The notes below the pieces were generated by a model, which saw nothing but the letters and a program-made list of their open reading frames with translations, was not told where the DNA came from and ran no database searches. 64,000 nt of DNA from Alistipes sp. (GTDB taxonomy: Bacteria > Bacteroidota > Bacteroidia > Bacteroidales > Rikenellaceae), in NCBI GenBank assembly GCA_017623505.1, contig JAGAOZ010000001.1:1-64000 (forward strand), written 5' to 3'. This document shows, in pieces, positions 27,420-35,599 of this stretch; position 1 is the first letter of the stretch, and each line of letters begins with the position of its first letter. Both the position numbers and the translations under genes were made by a program.

Positions 27420-28322
27420 ATGAAAAAGTATATTTGGATGCTGGCGGGTACTCTGCTACCTGTGGCAGTGATGTCTTTGGTGGATACGAAGGCTGAGCGT
27501 TTGAGTTGGATGTTGCTTGTCCTGCTTGTGGTTACGCTGGTCGTTACCTTTGTGCTTAAGCGCGAGGAGTGGGCAGAGAAGAAGGCTAAGGATAAGAAGA
27601 TTGCTTTCGTTCCGAAGTTGGACCTCTATTTTTGCCTCTTTGTGCTGGCTACGTTTGTCATCGAAATAGGTGTTGTCGCCTATGCCGGATGGCTCAATTC
27701 GGGAAGTGTCCCTCAGATGATGGAGCTGATGTTTATGCAGAGCTTCTCGGTGTTGGGCGGAGGCTTGATAGCGACTGTTATAGGCTCTGTACTATGCTTG
27801 GCAAACGTCTATATGGCACTGCTGTTGAATCGTCGTCTGTTGCGTCTGCATAAGTTGGATTTAGGTTGGCGTAGTGTCTTGAAGACGGTGATTGTTGTGG
27901 TGCTTGTCGTTGTGGTAGCTACTTTTGCAATGATATTTGCCGATGTGGATACTCGTAGCGATAAATACTTCTACTCTATCGTTTTGCTGGGTATTATTTG
28001 TGGTTTGGCAACTATTGCTCTTGACTGCCTTGTCCGCAACAGACGTTCGTTGTTGGTTGTGCCTTATTTGGTGCTTTCGTCATTCTTCTTGCTGCTGTGG
28101 GGTCTTCCAATCCTTGCTATATTTGCAGCGGTAGGCTTTGTTTATGCTATTTTGTGGTATAAGAATCACTCTTACGAGAAGGCAAAAGGTGTGGATGATG
28201 CCCCTGCAAAAGCTGTTGTTGAGCATAAGGCTTCTGGGGAATCCAAGCAGGAGAAAGAGTCGGAGAAGAAAGAGTCTGAAGAGCCAAAGAATCCGGGCCG
28301 AAAGATTGTCGAGGGCTTATAG
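27420..28322 (+). CDS. Multi-pass membrane protein of unknown function
   Basis: A 300-aa protein I do not recognise. It has about seven hydrophobic segments (roughly 5-21, 28-46, 69-90, 108-132, 155-175, 184-203 and 212-245). The cytoplasmic C-terminal tail of about 55 residues is highly charged, with KQEKESEKKESEEPK. It is the last gene of the serC-serA-DUF1015 transcript, 24 nt after the DUF1015 gene, and ends at a strong hairpin. No transporter or enzyme motif is visible. Confidence 0.75.
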   Translation: MKKYIWMLAGTLLPVAVMSLVDTKAERLSWMLLVLLVVTLVVTFVLKREEWAEKKAKDKKIAFVPKLDLYFCLFVLATFVIEIGVVAYAGWLNSGSVPQMMELMFMQSFSVLGGGLIATVIGSVLCLANVYMALLLNRRLLRLHKLDLGWRSVLKTVIVVVLVVVVATFAMIFADVDTRSDKYFYSIVLLGIICGLATIALDCLVRNRRSLLVVPYLVLSSFFLLLWGLPILAIFAAVGFVYAILWYKNHSYEKAKGVDDAPAKAVVEHKASGESKQEKESEKKESEEPKNPGRKIVEGL

Positions 28323-28357
28323 ATTCTGCCAACAATCAGATGTAATAATATATAGTT

Positions 28358-28383
28358 AAAGGGTGTCGATTTCGACACCCTTT
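28358..28383. terminator. Bidirectional terminator
   Basis: A near-perfect 12-bp stem, AAAGGGTGTCGA (28358-28369) and TCGACACCCTTT (28372-28383), has a 2-nt loop in linear reading. It separates convergent genes and has A and T flanks suitable for both directions. Confidence 0.85.
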
Positions 28384-28392
28384 AATTGTCGG

Positions 28393-30597
28393 CTATCTGC
28401 CCTGGTTGTAAGCTGATGTTGCTTTGTGATAATCAATCAGTCTGTCACATTGTCCTCTAACCAACCTACCCTTCTGTGTGTCTGGGTACTTTTTTGCTAT
28501 GGTTTTGTAGTTGCACAGCTCATACAACATATCGGCTTTCAGTTCAGGACTCTGCGCCGTCATAATTGCCTGGTTGAATAACTCCTCAGCCTTTTTTAGA
28601 GCATCATCTCTTTGCGACTTATTGCTAAACGCTCCCTTGAGATGAATTGCCATTTCGGGATAACCCGATGAATATTGTGTCAGATAGAGGCAGTTTGTGT
28701 GTGAGTGCCACATTCCGCACGCATATTTATATATTGCTTTGGCGCGTTTGTCGGGGTCTTTCTGCTCGGCAATCTCCTGCTCCAACGCGACCATCTTCTC
28801 TGCAAACTTATGTCTGAAGCCTTTTATAGGCCTTATATGCTCGTTGTCGTTGCGTGATGCAAGCGGGTCGTGCGTGAGAGCTACGTTGAGATGTCCGTCG
28901 AATAGAGGTGTCAATCGACTCAGATATTTCTCCGCCTCGGCGTAGGATGCTTGACGCAGGTACTTTGTGCCAATTAAATCGCATAGATATTCGCCATTGA
29001 TGTAGCTGTGTTGATTGGTCAGCCTGTCAAACTGCGATGTGGGATTTGTGGTTGTCTGGTAATATGAAACAAGCGCCTTTACATCTATCGTATCGGCCAT
29101 TATGAAGAAATGGTTGCAGTAGTCCATATCGTTCTTCAGCTTTTTATCGTATCGGAACTCGTTAATTTGGAGTGCCTTTGTCTTGCCAACGTATATGTAG
29201 TCATCAGATTCTTTGTTGAAGTGGTGGTATGTAATGCGTCTGCCTACATGTTGCACCAAAAAGTTGTCGGCCATATTTGCCAACTGAAGGGCGCGTATAG
29301 GCTTTCCTGCCTTAATCATTCGAGGGCACACCTCTGCGATAAGTATGCGGCGTAGCATATCGTTCCAATAGTAGTAGCTTCGTGAGCTGTTCAAGGTGTA
29401 GTAGTTCTCTATTGTTGTTTGCTTTACTTCGGGCGTTATGTTGTTTGTTATCTTATCTGCGAACCACTGAATTTGAGTCAAAAGCAACTCTTCGTACTCT
29501 TGATTATAGGTCATAGTCTTGGCGTTGAGATATATTTTAAGCACCTTCATAGACTCCTTGATATAATCTGAGCCGGGAGCTTTCATTCCCGCATCCAAAC
29601 ACTCCAAAGCTAAATATTCACTTTTGTTATATTGCAATATAAAAGCTATCGTATAATACCAGAAAGCTTTGTCTTTGACCTTCGGATTAGATATAGCATC
29701 GGTTGCTATGGCTAACAGACGGTCGAAATATTCTTTGTCTGTGAGCATGGAGCTGCTGTAACTTCCGATATGTCCATAATCCTCAATGTCGTTGATGTCG
29801 TGTTGTAGTTTTTTTGCAATGGATGGGTGGTTGGGCGAGTTGGCATAGATAATCTCGATTATATCCATACTCGTCAGCTTTGAGGAGTGTTTTCCCAGGC
29901 AGTATGCAACAGATTCATTGTCGCCCAACTCCACAAACAGATACAAAGCCTCTTGGCTGGTCTCTTTGAAACGCCACATTGAGCCTGCGATGTATTGTCG
30001 TGATAGCTGTCGGATTACATTATCCTCCGGTAGCTTCGATATCTCATTCTTCCACAGGTCGATACACTCCTGATAGCGTTGGAGTGTGAATAGAGCTCTG
30101 ACGGCTTGCAGTAGATACCTATCTCTGAGTCGTGGAGAGGTGTAAGCAAGAGATTTCTCGACAATCTCTTCAAGGGTCAGTGGCGAGTCTATATCCATTG
30201 TTGGATAGTACCATTTTGAGTTGTATTCCAGACGAATATCCGAATTGACCTTTGCCAAATAAAAGAAGTCCAATGCCTCTCTGTCGTTTTTGGCAATCCA
30301 AGCTGCAAAACGATTATCGGTGTCGATATTGTCGGTGTCGTATAGTGCCTCAACCTCTTCAACTGTGGCATAGTATACAAAGTCCGAAATATCATCCAAC
30401 GGAATACTTTTCGATGTAAGCTCTTGCCACGCCAGACAGTTCCTTTCGGATGTACTGTATGAACTCTCATACGATGGATTGTAGGCTCTGTACATATAAT
30501 ATTCGCCGGGCAGATACCAGGGGTCTCCGCAGGCAAACGCTTCAATTGATGATAGCGTAATAAGGCTAATTATAAGAGAGAATTTGAGCGATTTCAT
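28393..30597 (-). CDS. Exported helical-repeat protein of unknown function
   Basis: A 734-aa exported protein that I cannot assign to a function. The signal peptide ends at EAFA, followed by CGDPWYLPGEYYMYRAY. The mature part is largely alpha-helical and reads like degenerate TPR/Sel1-type repeats, for example LLQAVRALFTLQRYQECIDL and YAEAEKYLSRLTPLF. I recall similar CGxxWY-starting proteins in other Bacteroidales, but cannot check. The start overlaps the 3' end of the next gene upstream by 32 nt, so the pair is translationally coupled and probably works together. Confidence 0.8.
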   Translation of the reverse strand: MKSLKFSLIISLITLSSIEAFACGDPWYLPGEYYMYRAYNPSYESSYSTSERNCLAWQELTSKSIPLDDISDFVYYATVEEVEALYDTDNIDTDNRFAAWIAKNDREALDFFYLAKVNSDIRLEYNSKWYYPTMDIDSPLTLEEIVEKSLAYTSPRLRDRYLLQAVRALFTLQRYQECIDLWKNEISKLPEDNVIRQLSRQYIAGSMWRFKETSQEALYLFVELGDNESVAYCLGKHSSKLTSMDIIEIIYANSPNHPSIAKKLQHDINDIEDYGHIGSYSSSMLTDKEYFDRLLAIATDAISNPKVKDKAFWYYTIAFILQYNKSEYLALECLDAGMKAPGSDYIKESMKVLKIYLNAKTMTYNQEYEELLLTQIQWFADKITNNITPEVKQTTIENYYTLNSSRSYYYWNDMLRRILIAEVCPRMIKAGKPIRALQLANMADNFLVQHVGRRITYHHFNKESDDYIYVGKTKALQINEFRYDKKLKNDMDYCNHFFIMADTIDVKALVSYYQTTTNPTSQFDRLTNQHSYINGEYLCDLIGTKYLRQASYAEAEKYLSRLTPLFDGHLNVALTHDPLASRNDNEHIRPIKGFRHKFAEKMVALEQEIAEQKDPDKRAKAIYKYACGMWHSHTNCLYLTQYSSGYPEMAIHLKGAFSNKSQRDDALKKAEELFNQAIMTAQSPELKADMLYELCNYKTIAKKYPDTQKGRLVRGQCDRLIDYHKATSAYNQGR

Positions 30598-31576
30598 GGT
30601 CTTTGTAGTTTGAAAGTTGTTTTTGGTCTAAGTGATATATGATATTGCCTGATGCCGGCTTGCCAAATGTCTTCTCGACAGCATTTTTCACCTCTAAGAT
30701 TTGTGCTGTTGTTGGACGCTCTATGCGTATATATTCAGCTTCAGTGAGGAGTTCATACTCTGGGTTGGTGACAATCTTCTCGAAGTCATTGTTGTAGAAC
30801 TTGATTCCCCAACCAAACGTCGGATAGGCGTAATCGAGTGGCAGTGGGTAGTCGCGAGCCTTGAGGTATGGCTTGATGTCTTCGATGTCGAGTATTGAGT
30901 TGCGTGTCCGAGTGCTTTTGAAGTTACCCGTGTTGTAAACCATCAGTACACCTTTATCTACATAATACGGTGCTTCGGATGAGATTTGATGCAGACGTAC
31001 AGTTATACTTAACTCAATATCTTTTTCGTGCAGGAGGTTGGCAGCCTTCTCGCATAGCTCAAAATATATAGATTGTGTCGTTTGTGTCCAATCACAATCA
31101 AACTGCACCTCCTTAATCTCTCCGCATTTGTTGTAGCGAGCCATTGCTAACAGACGTTCTACTATCAGCTTCGCATACCTCTCTTCGTTGTATTGCATAT
31201 CGCGTAGAGCATCGACTGTAATGTATGTCGTTGGTATTATCGATACGCCTTCTGGTACGTCGGAGATGAATTGTGTGGTTGCGATAGGTACAACCTCCCA
31301 AATATCGCTCATCTCCTCTCGCTCCAGTGCTACGTCGAACATACGGACGTAGAGCTTGTTAATGTCGTGTTTTTGCAGGAACTGCTGCTCTTGCTCCGAG
31401 AGGTTGAATGTTGTGCGCCAATAGTAGATGGCTTTGGATTTCTCATGCGGCGTTGTGTCGTCTTCTGTGACTGTTGTGTGTGTCTGCGCTATGGCCCCTT
31501 GCTGCTTTTGAGATGTGAATAGTAAACACATCACAAGAAGAAGTATGCCTGCGCTGATGTAGAGTAAATGTTTCAT
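30566..31576 (-). CDS. Membrane-anchored protein of unknown function, TIM-barrel-like
   Basis: A 336-aa protein with an N-terminal membrane anchor or uncleaved signal (about residues 4-22) and a soluble outer part. Segments such as INKLYVRMFDV, EVQFDCDWT, IELSITVRLHQ and VLMVYNTGN alternate beta strands and helices as in a TIM-barrel glycosidase-like fold (possibly related to DUF3142; inference). The acidic QFDCDW stretch might be part of an active site. It is the first gene of a two-gene unit with the 734-aa protein. No function can be given. Confidence 0.78.
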   Translation of the reverse strand: MKHLLYISAGILLLVMCLLFTSQKQQGAIAQTHTTVTEDDTTPHEKSKAIYYWRTTFNLSEQEQQFLQKHDINKLYVRMFDVALEREEMSDIWEVVPIATTQFISDVPEGVSIIPTTYITVDALRDMQYNEERYAKLIVERLLAMARYNKCGEIKEVQFDCDWTQTTQSIYFELCEKAANLLHEKDIELSITVRLHQISSEAPYYVDKGVLMVYNTGNFKSTRTRNSILDIEDIKPYLKARDYPLPLDYAYPTFGWGIKFYNNDFEKIVTNPEYELLTEAEYIRIERPTTAQILEVKNAVEKTFGKPASGNIIYHLDQKQLSNYKDHEIAQILSYN

Positions 31577-31611
31577 GGTGTTGTTATTTATTGATTATAT
31601 GTTTCCAAGTA

Positions 31612-31642
31612 CAAAAGTGCTGAAAAATCGGGCTTCGTCAAA
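31612..31642 (-). promoter_or_regulatory. Predicted promoter of the unknown two-gene unit
   Basis: On the minus strand there is TTTG (31639-31642), a 19-bp spacer and CACTTTTG (31612-31619, one mismatch to TAnnTTTG). It is about 36 bp from the start codon. Confidence 0.5.
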
Positions 31643-31874
31643 CAAAAGAAATCTTAACTGTATGAGTCTGATGTTTTAGTGTAGGAAATGCGCATTAGAT
31701 AGGGTTTTCGTACACCGAAAATGATATGTGACAAAATGATTGTTGCGCTAAACCTCTCTGATACGCAATTTGCTCTGGTAATGTTTTATAAGGCAAAGGC
31801 TTAACATAGAAACTTTTTTTATGTTTTATGGTTAGATTTTTCATCTCCGATGATGTTATTTCCAATTAATTTGT

Positions 31875-31882
31875 TATATTTG
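31875..31882 (+). promoter_or_regulatory. Predicted -7 element of the kor operon
   Basis: TATATTTG matches TAnnTTTG and lies 30 bp before the ferredoxin-subunit start. No clear TTTG is seen at the -33 position. Confidence 0.45.
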
Positions 31883-31911
31883 TGTGAATGAACCTATAAA
31901 ACATTTGCTTT

Positions 31912-32139
31912 ATGGCTAAGATAAAAGGAACTGTCGTTGTGGCGACCGAACGTTGCAAGGGATGTGGCGTCTGTGTGGAGGCTTGTCCGTGCAATGTTTT
32001 GGGTTTAGCAACGGAAGTTAATGGAAAGGGTTATCGCTACGTGAAGATGGCGAATCCCGATGCGTGTACGGGCTGCGCTTCTTGCGCAATTATCTGTCCC
32101 GACAGTTGTTTAGTTATTTACCGTCAAAAATTCGAGTAG
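31912..32139 (+). CDS. korD: 2-oxoacid:ferredoxin oxidoreductase, delta (ferredoxin) subunit
   Basis: A 75-aa protein with two [4Fe-4S] ferredoxin motifs, CKGCGVCVEACPC (about residues 19-31) and CTGCASCAIICPDS (about 52-65). It would pass electrons between the catalytic subunits and free ferredoxin. It is the first gene of a tight four-gene operon (gaps of 2, 8 and 8 nt). The oxidised substrate, 2-oxoglutarate or branched-chain 2-oxoacids, cannot be decided from this subunit. Confidence 0.92.
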   Translation: MAKIKGTVVVATERCKGCGVCVEACPCNVLGLATEVNGKGYRYVKMANPDACTGCASCAIICPDSCLVIYRQKFE

Positions 32140-32141
32140 TT

Positions 32142-33233
32142 ATGGCAGACAAAGAGGTAAAATTGATGAAGGGTAATGAGGTTATTGCCCACGCTGCCGT
32201 TCGCTGTGGTTGCGACGGTTATTTTGGCTACCCTATCACTCCGCAGTCGGAGGTTATGGAGACTCTTATGGAGCTTGAGCCTTGGAAGACAACAGGTATG
32301 GTTGTTTTGCAGGCTGAGTCTGAGGTGTCATCTATTAATATGGTCTATGGTGGTGCTGCTACCGGTAAGAAGGTTATGACTTCATCTTCAAGTCCGGGTG
32401 TGAGCCTTATGAGTGAGGGCTTGAGCTATATCGCGGCGAGTGAGCTGCCTTGTTTGGTTGTGAACTGTCAGCGTGGTGGTCCGGGCCTGGGTACTATCCA
32501 GCCTTCACAGGGCGACTATTTCCAGGCTTGTAAGGGCGGAGGTCACGGAGACTATCATTTGATAGTTTTGGCTCCCGCATCTGTTCAGGAGATGCACGAC
32601 TTTGTTGGCTTGGGCTTTGACTTGGCATTTAAGTATCGTAACCCTGCTATGATTTTGGCCGATGGTGCTATTGGTCAGATGATGGAGAAGGTTGTGCTTG
32701 CTCCGCAGCAGCCTCGTCGTACACAAGAGGAGTTGCTTGCACAGTGTGGTAAGTGGGCTACAACGGGTAAGGGCGAGCGTAAGGAGCAGAATATCTGTAC
32801 TTCGTTGGAGCTTCAGTCGGAGCTTATGGAGAAGATTAACGAGCGTATGCAGGCTAAATATCGTGAGATTGAGCAGAATGAGGCTCGTTGGGAGGAGATT
32901 GAGTGCGAAGATGCCGACTACATTATCGTAGCTTTTGGCTCGTCGGCTCGTATCTGTTCAGCTACGGTTGAGATGGCGCGTAAGGAGGGCTTGAAGGTCG
33001 GTCTGTTGCGTCCTATTACTCTCTACCCATTCCCTACAAAACCTATCGAGGCTTTGGCTGAGCGCGGTGTTAAGGGCTTCCTTTCGGTAGAGCTCAATGC
33101 AGGCCAGATGGTTGAGGATGTCCGTTTGGCAGTTGAGGGTAAAGCTCCTGTGAAGCATTATGGCCGTATGGGTGGTATGATGTTTAACCCACAAGATGTG
33201 TTGGACGAGTTGAAAGATAAACTTGTAAAATAG
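32142..33233 (+). CDS. korA: 2-oxoacid:ferredoxin oxidoreductase, alpha subunit
   Basis: A 363-aa subunit holding the pyrimidine-binding half of the thiamine diphosphate site. The start at 32142, 2 nt after korD, gives MADKEVKLMKGNE; a reading from 32064 would overlap korD by 76 nt. The family motif GYFGYPITPQSEVME is at about residues 27-41, followed by GGPGLGTIQPSQGD. The C-terminal domain (from DYIIVAFGSSARI) is the transketolase C-terminal-like part. It carries out CoA-dependent oxidative decarboxylation of a 2-oxoacid, probably 2-oxoglutarate, with ferredoxin as acceptor. Confidence 0.92.
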   Translation: MADKEVKLMKGNEVIAHAAVRCGCDGYFGYPITPQSEVMETLMELEPWKTTGMVVLQAESEVSSINMVYGGAATGKKVMTSSSSPGVSLMSEGLSYIAASELPCLVVNCQRGGPGLGTIQPSQGDYFQACKGGGHGDYHLIVLAPASVQEMHDFVGLGFDLAFKYRNPAMILADGAIGQMMEKVVLAPQQPRRTQEELLAQCGKWATTGKGERKEQNICTSLELQSELMEKINERMQAKYREIEQNEARWEEIECEDADYIIVAFGSSARICSATVEMARKEGLKVGLLRPITLYPFPTKPIEALAERGVKGFLSVELNAGQMVEDVRLAVEGKAPVKHYGRMGGMMFNPQDVLDELKDKLVK

Positions 33234-33241
33234 TTGAGATT

Positions 33242-34012
33242 ATGGCAGAAGTAGAGATAAAAGCTGAGAACTTGGTTTATGGTAAACCTCGTTTGATTAC
33301 CGATGAGGTAATGCACTATTGTCCTGGATGTAGCCACGGTACAGTTCATAAGTTGGTGGCTGAGGTTATCGAGGAGATGGGCTTGGAGGGAGCATCTGTC
33401 GGTGTCTCTCCTGTTGGATGTTCGGTATTTGCATACCGCTATATTGATATTGACTGGATTGAGGCGGCTCACGGTCGTGCTTGTGCTGTTGCAACGGCGG
33501 CAAAGCGTTTGAACCCTCAGAATTTGGTATTTACCTATCAGGGTGATGGTGACTTGGCTGCAATTGGTGCTGGTGAGACTATTCACGCTGCAGCACGTGG
33601 AGAGAATATCGTGACCATATTTATTAATAATGCGATTTACGGTATGACGGGAGGTCAGATGTCGCCTACTACCCTTTTGGGTATGAAGACAGCTACCACT
33701 CCTTATGGTCGTGACCCTCAGCTCAACGGTTTCCCTTATAAGATTGCCGATATGATGGCACATTTGGACGGAGCAACTTATATCACTCGTCAGAGTGTGC
33801 ATACTCCTGCTGCTGTGCGTAAGTGTAAGAAGGCTATCCGTAAGGCGTTTGAGAACTCTATGGCTGGCAACGGCTACTCTTTGGTGGAGGTAGTGGCTAC
33901 ATGTAACAGTGGCTGGAAACTCTCGCCTGTGGCAGCAAATAAGTGGATGGAGGAGAATATGGTTCCTGTCTATCCTTTGGGTGATATTAAATCTACAACA
34001 CTTCCAAAATAG
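33242..34012 (+). CDS. korB: 2-oxoacid:ferredoxin oxidoreductase, beta subunit
   Basis: A 256-aa subunit that binds the diphosphate of thiamine diphosphate. It shows HYCPGCSHGT near residue 24, and the TPP motif begins at QGDGDLAAIGAGE and runs to INNAIYGMTGGQ. Size and motifs fit the 2-oxoglutarate/2-oxoisovalerate ferredoxin oxidoreductase beta subunits. It lies 8 nt from both korA and korC. It works with KorA to form the catalytic core in the cytoplasm of an anaerobe. Confidence 0.93.
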   Translation: MAEVEIKAENLVYGKPRLITDEVMHYCPGCSHGTVHKLVAEVIEEMGLEGASVGVSPVGCSVFAYRYIDIDWIEAAHGRACAVATAAKRLNPQNLVFTYQGDGDLAAIGAGETIHAAARGENIVTIFINNAIYGMTGGQMSPTTLLGMKTATTPYGRDPQLNGFPYKIADMMAHLDGATYITRQSVHTPAAVRKCKKAIRKAFENSMAGNGYSLVEVVATCNSGWKLSPVAANKWMEENMVPVYPLGDIKSTTLPK

Positions 34013-34020
34013 AAAGCATT

Positions 34021-34566
34021 ATGAAAGAGACTATTATTATAGCAGGTTTTGGCGGTCAGGGCGTTCTCTCTATGGGTAAGATTCTGGCCTATTCGGGAGT
34101 GATGCAGGATTTCGAGGTTACTTGGATGCCTTCCTATGGCCCTGAGATGCGTGGTGGTACAGCCAATGTGACGGTTGTTTTGTCTGACAGCCGTATCTCT
34201 TCGCCTATTGCCAGCGAGTTCGATTCTGCAATTATTCTTAATCAGCAGTCATTGGATAAGTTCGAGAGCAAGGTTAAGCCTGGTGGTATTTTGATTTACG
34301 ATACTAACGGTATCACCCACGCTCCAACTCGTACCGATATCAGCATCTATACCATTGACGCTGCTGCCGAGTGTGCACGTTTGGGTAACGCTAAGATGTT
34401 CAACACGATGATTCTGGGCGGTTACTTGAAGGTTAAGCCGGTAGTGAAGATGGAGAATGTAATGGAGGGTTTGAAGAAGTCTTTGCCTGAGCGCGCATGG
34501 AAGCTTTTGCCTCAGAATGAGGAGGCTATCCGTCACGGTGGCGAGATTATCAAGCAGGTACGTTAA
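34021..34566 (+). CDS. korC: 2-oxoacid:ferredoxin oxidoreductase, gamma subunit
   Basis: A 181-aa gamma-domain subunit (POR/KOR gamma family). The N-terminus has IIAGFGGQGVLSMGKIL and the PSYGPEMRGGTANV segment, both typical. In this enzyme family the gamma domain helps bind CoA. It ends the operon, followed by a strong terminator at 34577-34607 shared with fmt on the other strand. Confidence 0.93.
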   Translation: MKETIIIAGFGGQGVLSMGKILAYSGVMQDFEVTWMPSYGPEMRGGTANVTVVLSDSRISSPIASEFDSAIILNQQSLDKFESKVKPGGILIYDTNGITHAPTRTDISIYTIDAAAECARLGNAKMFNTMILGGYLKVKPVVKMENVMEGLKKSLPERAWKLLPQNEEAIRHGGEIIKQVR

Positions 34567-34576
34567 ACTTTAGACA

Positions 34577-34607
34577 AAAGGGCGTGTCGTTAAGACGCGC
34601 CCTTTTT
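34577..34607. terminator. Bidirectional terminator between korC and fmt
   Basis: The stem GGGCGTGTC (34580-34588) and GACGCGCCC (34594-34602) is flanked by AAA and TTTTT. It has one G-T pair. It serves convergent genes. Confidence 0.85.
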
Positions 34608-34624
34608 CTGTATCATTATCCTAT

Positions 34625-35587
34625 TTAGAAGCTATACTCTTCGATATCTCGTAATCCGAGCAGTAATTCGCGGTTTGTCATTCGGCGTTTGCCTGCCATT
34701 TGCATAGAGTGTATGTGAATTACGCCATCTGCACACCTTACCTCTATCTTCTCCTTCATGTCAGAGTATATTGTACCGGGGCGGTCTACCGATTCTTTAG
34801 GCGTGAATGTCACCTCAAAAATCTTTGCTGAGCCAACCTCTGCTCCTTGCTTATACATCGTTCCCCATGCTGCGGGATATGGTGATAATCCGCGTACGAA
34901 GTTTACGATACGACGGCCCTCCCAAGACCAATCTATGCGACAATCCTCTTTGAAGATTTTAGGTGCAGGCTTGAGTGTGGACTCGTCAATGTGCATCTGC
35001 TCGATTGGGGTGTAATTGCCCGATGCAATCTTCTCTACGGTATCTACAACCAAGTCGCAACCGGCATGCATAAGCTTATCGTACATCGTGCCGATGTTAT
35101 CTTCGGGCAGAATAGCCATCTCTTGCTGATTGATTATTGCGCCCTTGTCTATCTCGTGGTTGAGTAGGAATGTTGTGATTCCGGTCTTCTGCTCGCCATT
35201 GATTATTGCCCAATTTATAGGGGCTGCTCCGCGATATTGTGGCAGAAGTGAGGCATGGAGGTTGAATGTGCCCAGGCGAGGCATTGCCCAAATTACTTCG
35301 GGTAACATCCTAAAGGCGATGACGATTCCCAAGTCTGGTTGCAGGGCGCGCATTGCCTCTACAAACTCCTCTGCCTTAAGACGCTCCGGCTGAAGAATTG
35401 GCAGTCCCAATTCGCGTGCTGCAACCTTTACGTCGCTCTCATGCAACTTTTGACCTCTGCCGGCAGGTTTGTCGGGCGTTGTAACCACTGCCACTACGTT
35501 GTAGCCATCACTAACTAAACGTTGAAGTGATGCCACGGCAAATTCGGGCGTACCCATAAATACTATACGCAAATCCTTAGCACCCAT
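34625..35587 (-). CDS. fmt: Methionyl-tRNA formyltransferase
   Basis: A 320-aa enzyme that formylates initiator Met-tRNA using 10-formyl-tetrahydrofolate. The N-terminal domain starts RIVFMGTPEFAVASL. The catalytic motif with Asn, His and the SLLPQYRG signature reads FNLHASLLPQYRGAAPINW (about residues 107-125). The C-terminal OB-like tRNA-binding domain starts near residue 207. Length is normal. It follows the LptF-type permease gene on the same strand after 12 nt. Confidence 0.96.
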   Translation of the reverse strand: MGAKDLRIVFMGTPEFAVASLQRLVSDGYNVVAVVTTPDKPAGRGQKLHESDVKVAARELGLPILQPERLKAEEFVEAMRALQPDLGIVIAFRMLPEVIWAMPRLGTFNLHASLLPQYRGAAPINWAIINGEQKTGITTFLLNHEIDKGAIINQQEMAILPEDNIGTMYDKLMHAGCDLVVDTVEKIASGNYTPIEQMHIDESTLKPAPKIFKEDCRIDWSWEGRRIVNFVRGLSPYPAAWGTMYKQGAEVGSAKIFEVTFTPKESVDRPGTIYSDMKEKIEVRCADGVIHIHSMQMAGKRRMTNRELLLGLRDIEEYSF

Positions 35588-35599
35588 ATAATTACCTTA

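Larger units (their letters stand above)
31577..31911. other. Divergent promoter region
   Basis: This 335-bp AT-rich gap has no gene. It holds predicted promoters for the unknown two-gene unit (minus, 31612-31642) and for the 2-oxoacid:ferredoxin oxidoreductase operon (plus, 31875-31882). I see nothing else of note. Confidence 0.6.
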
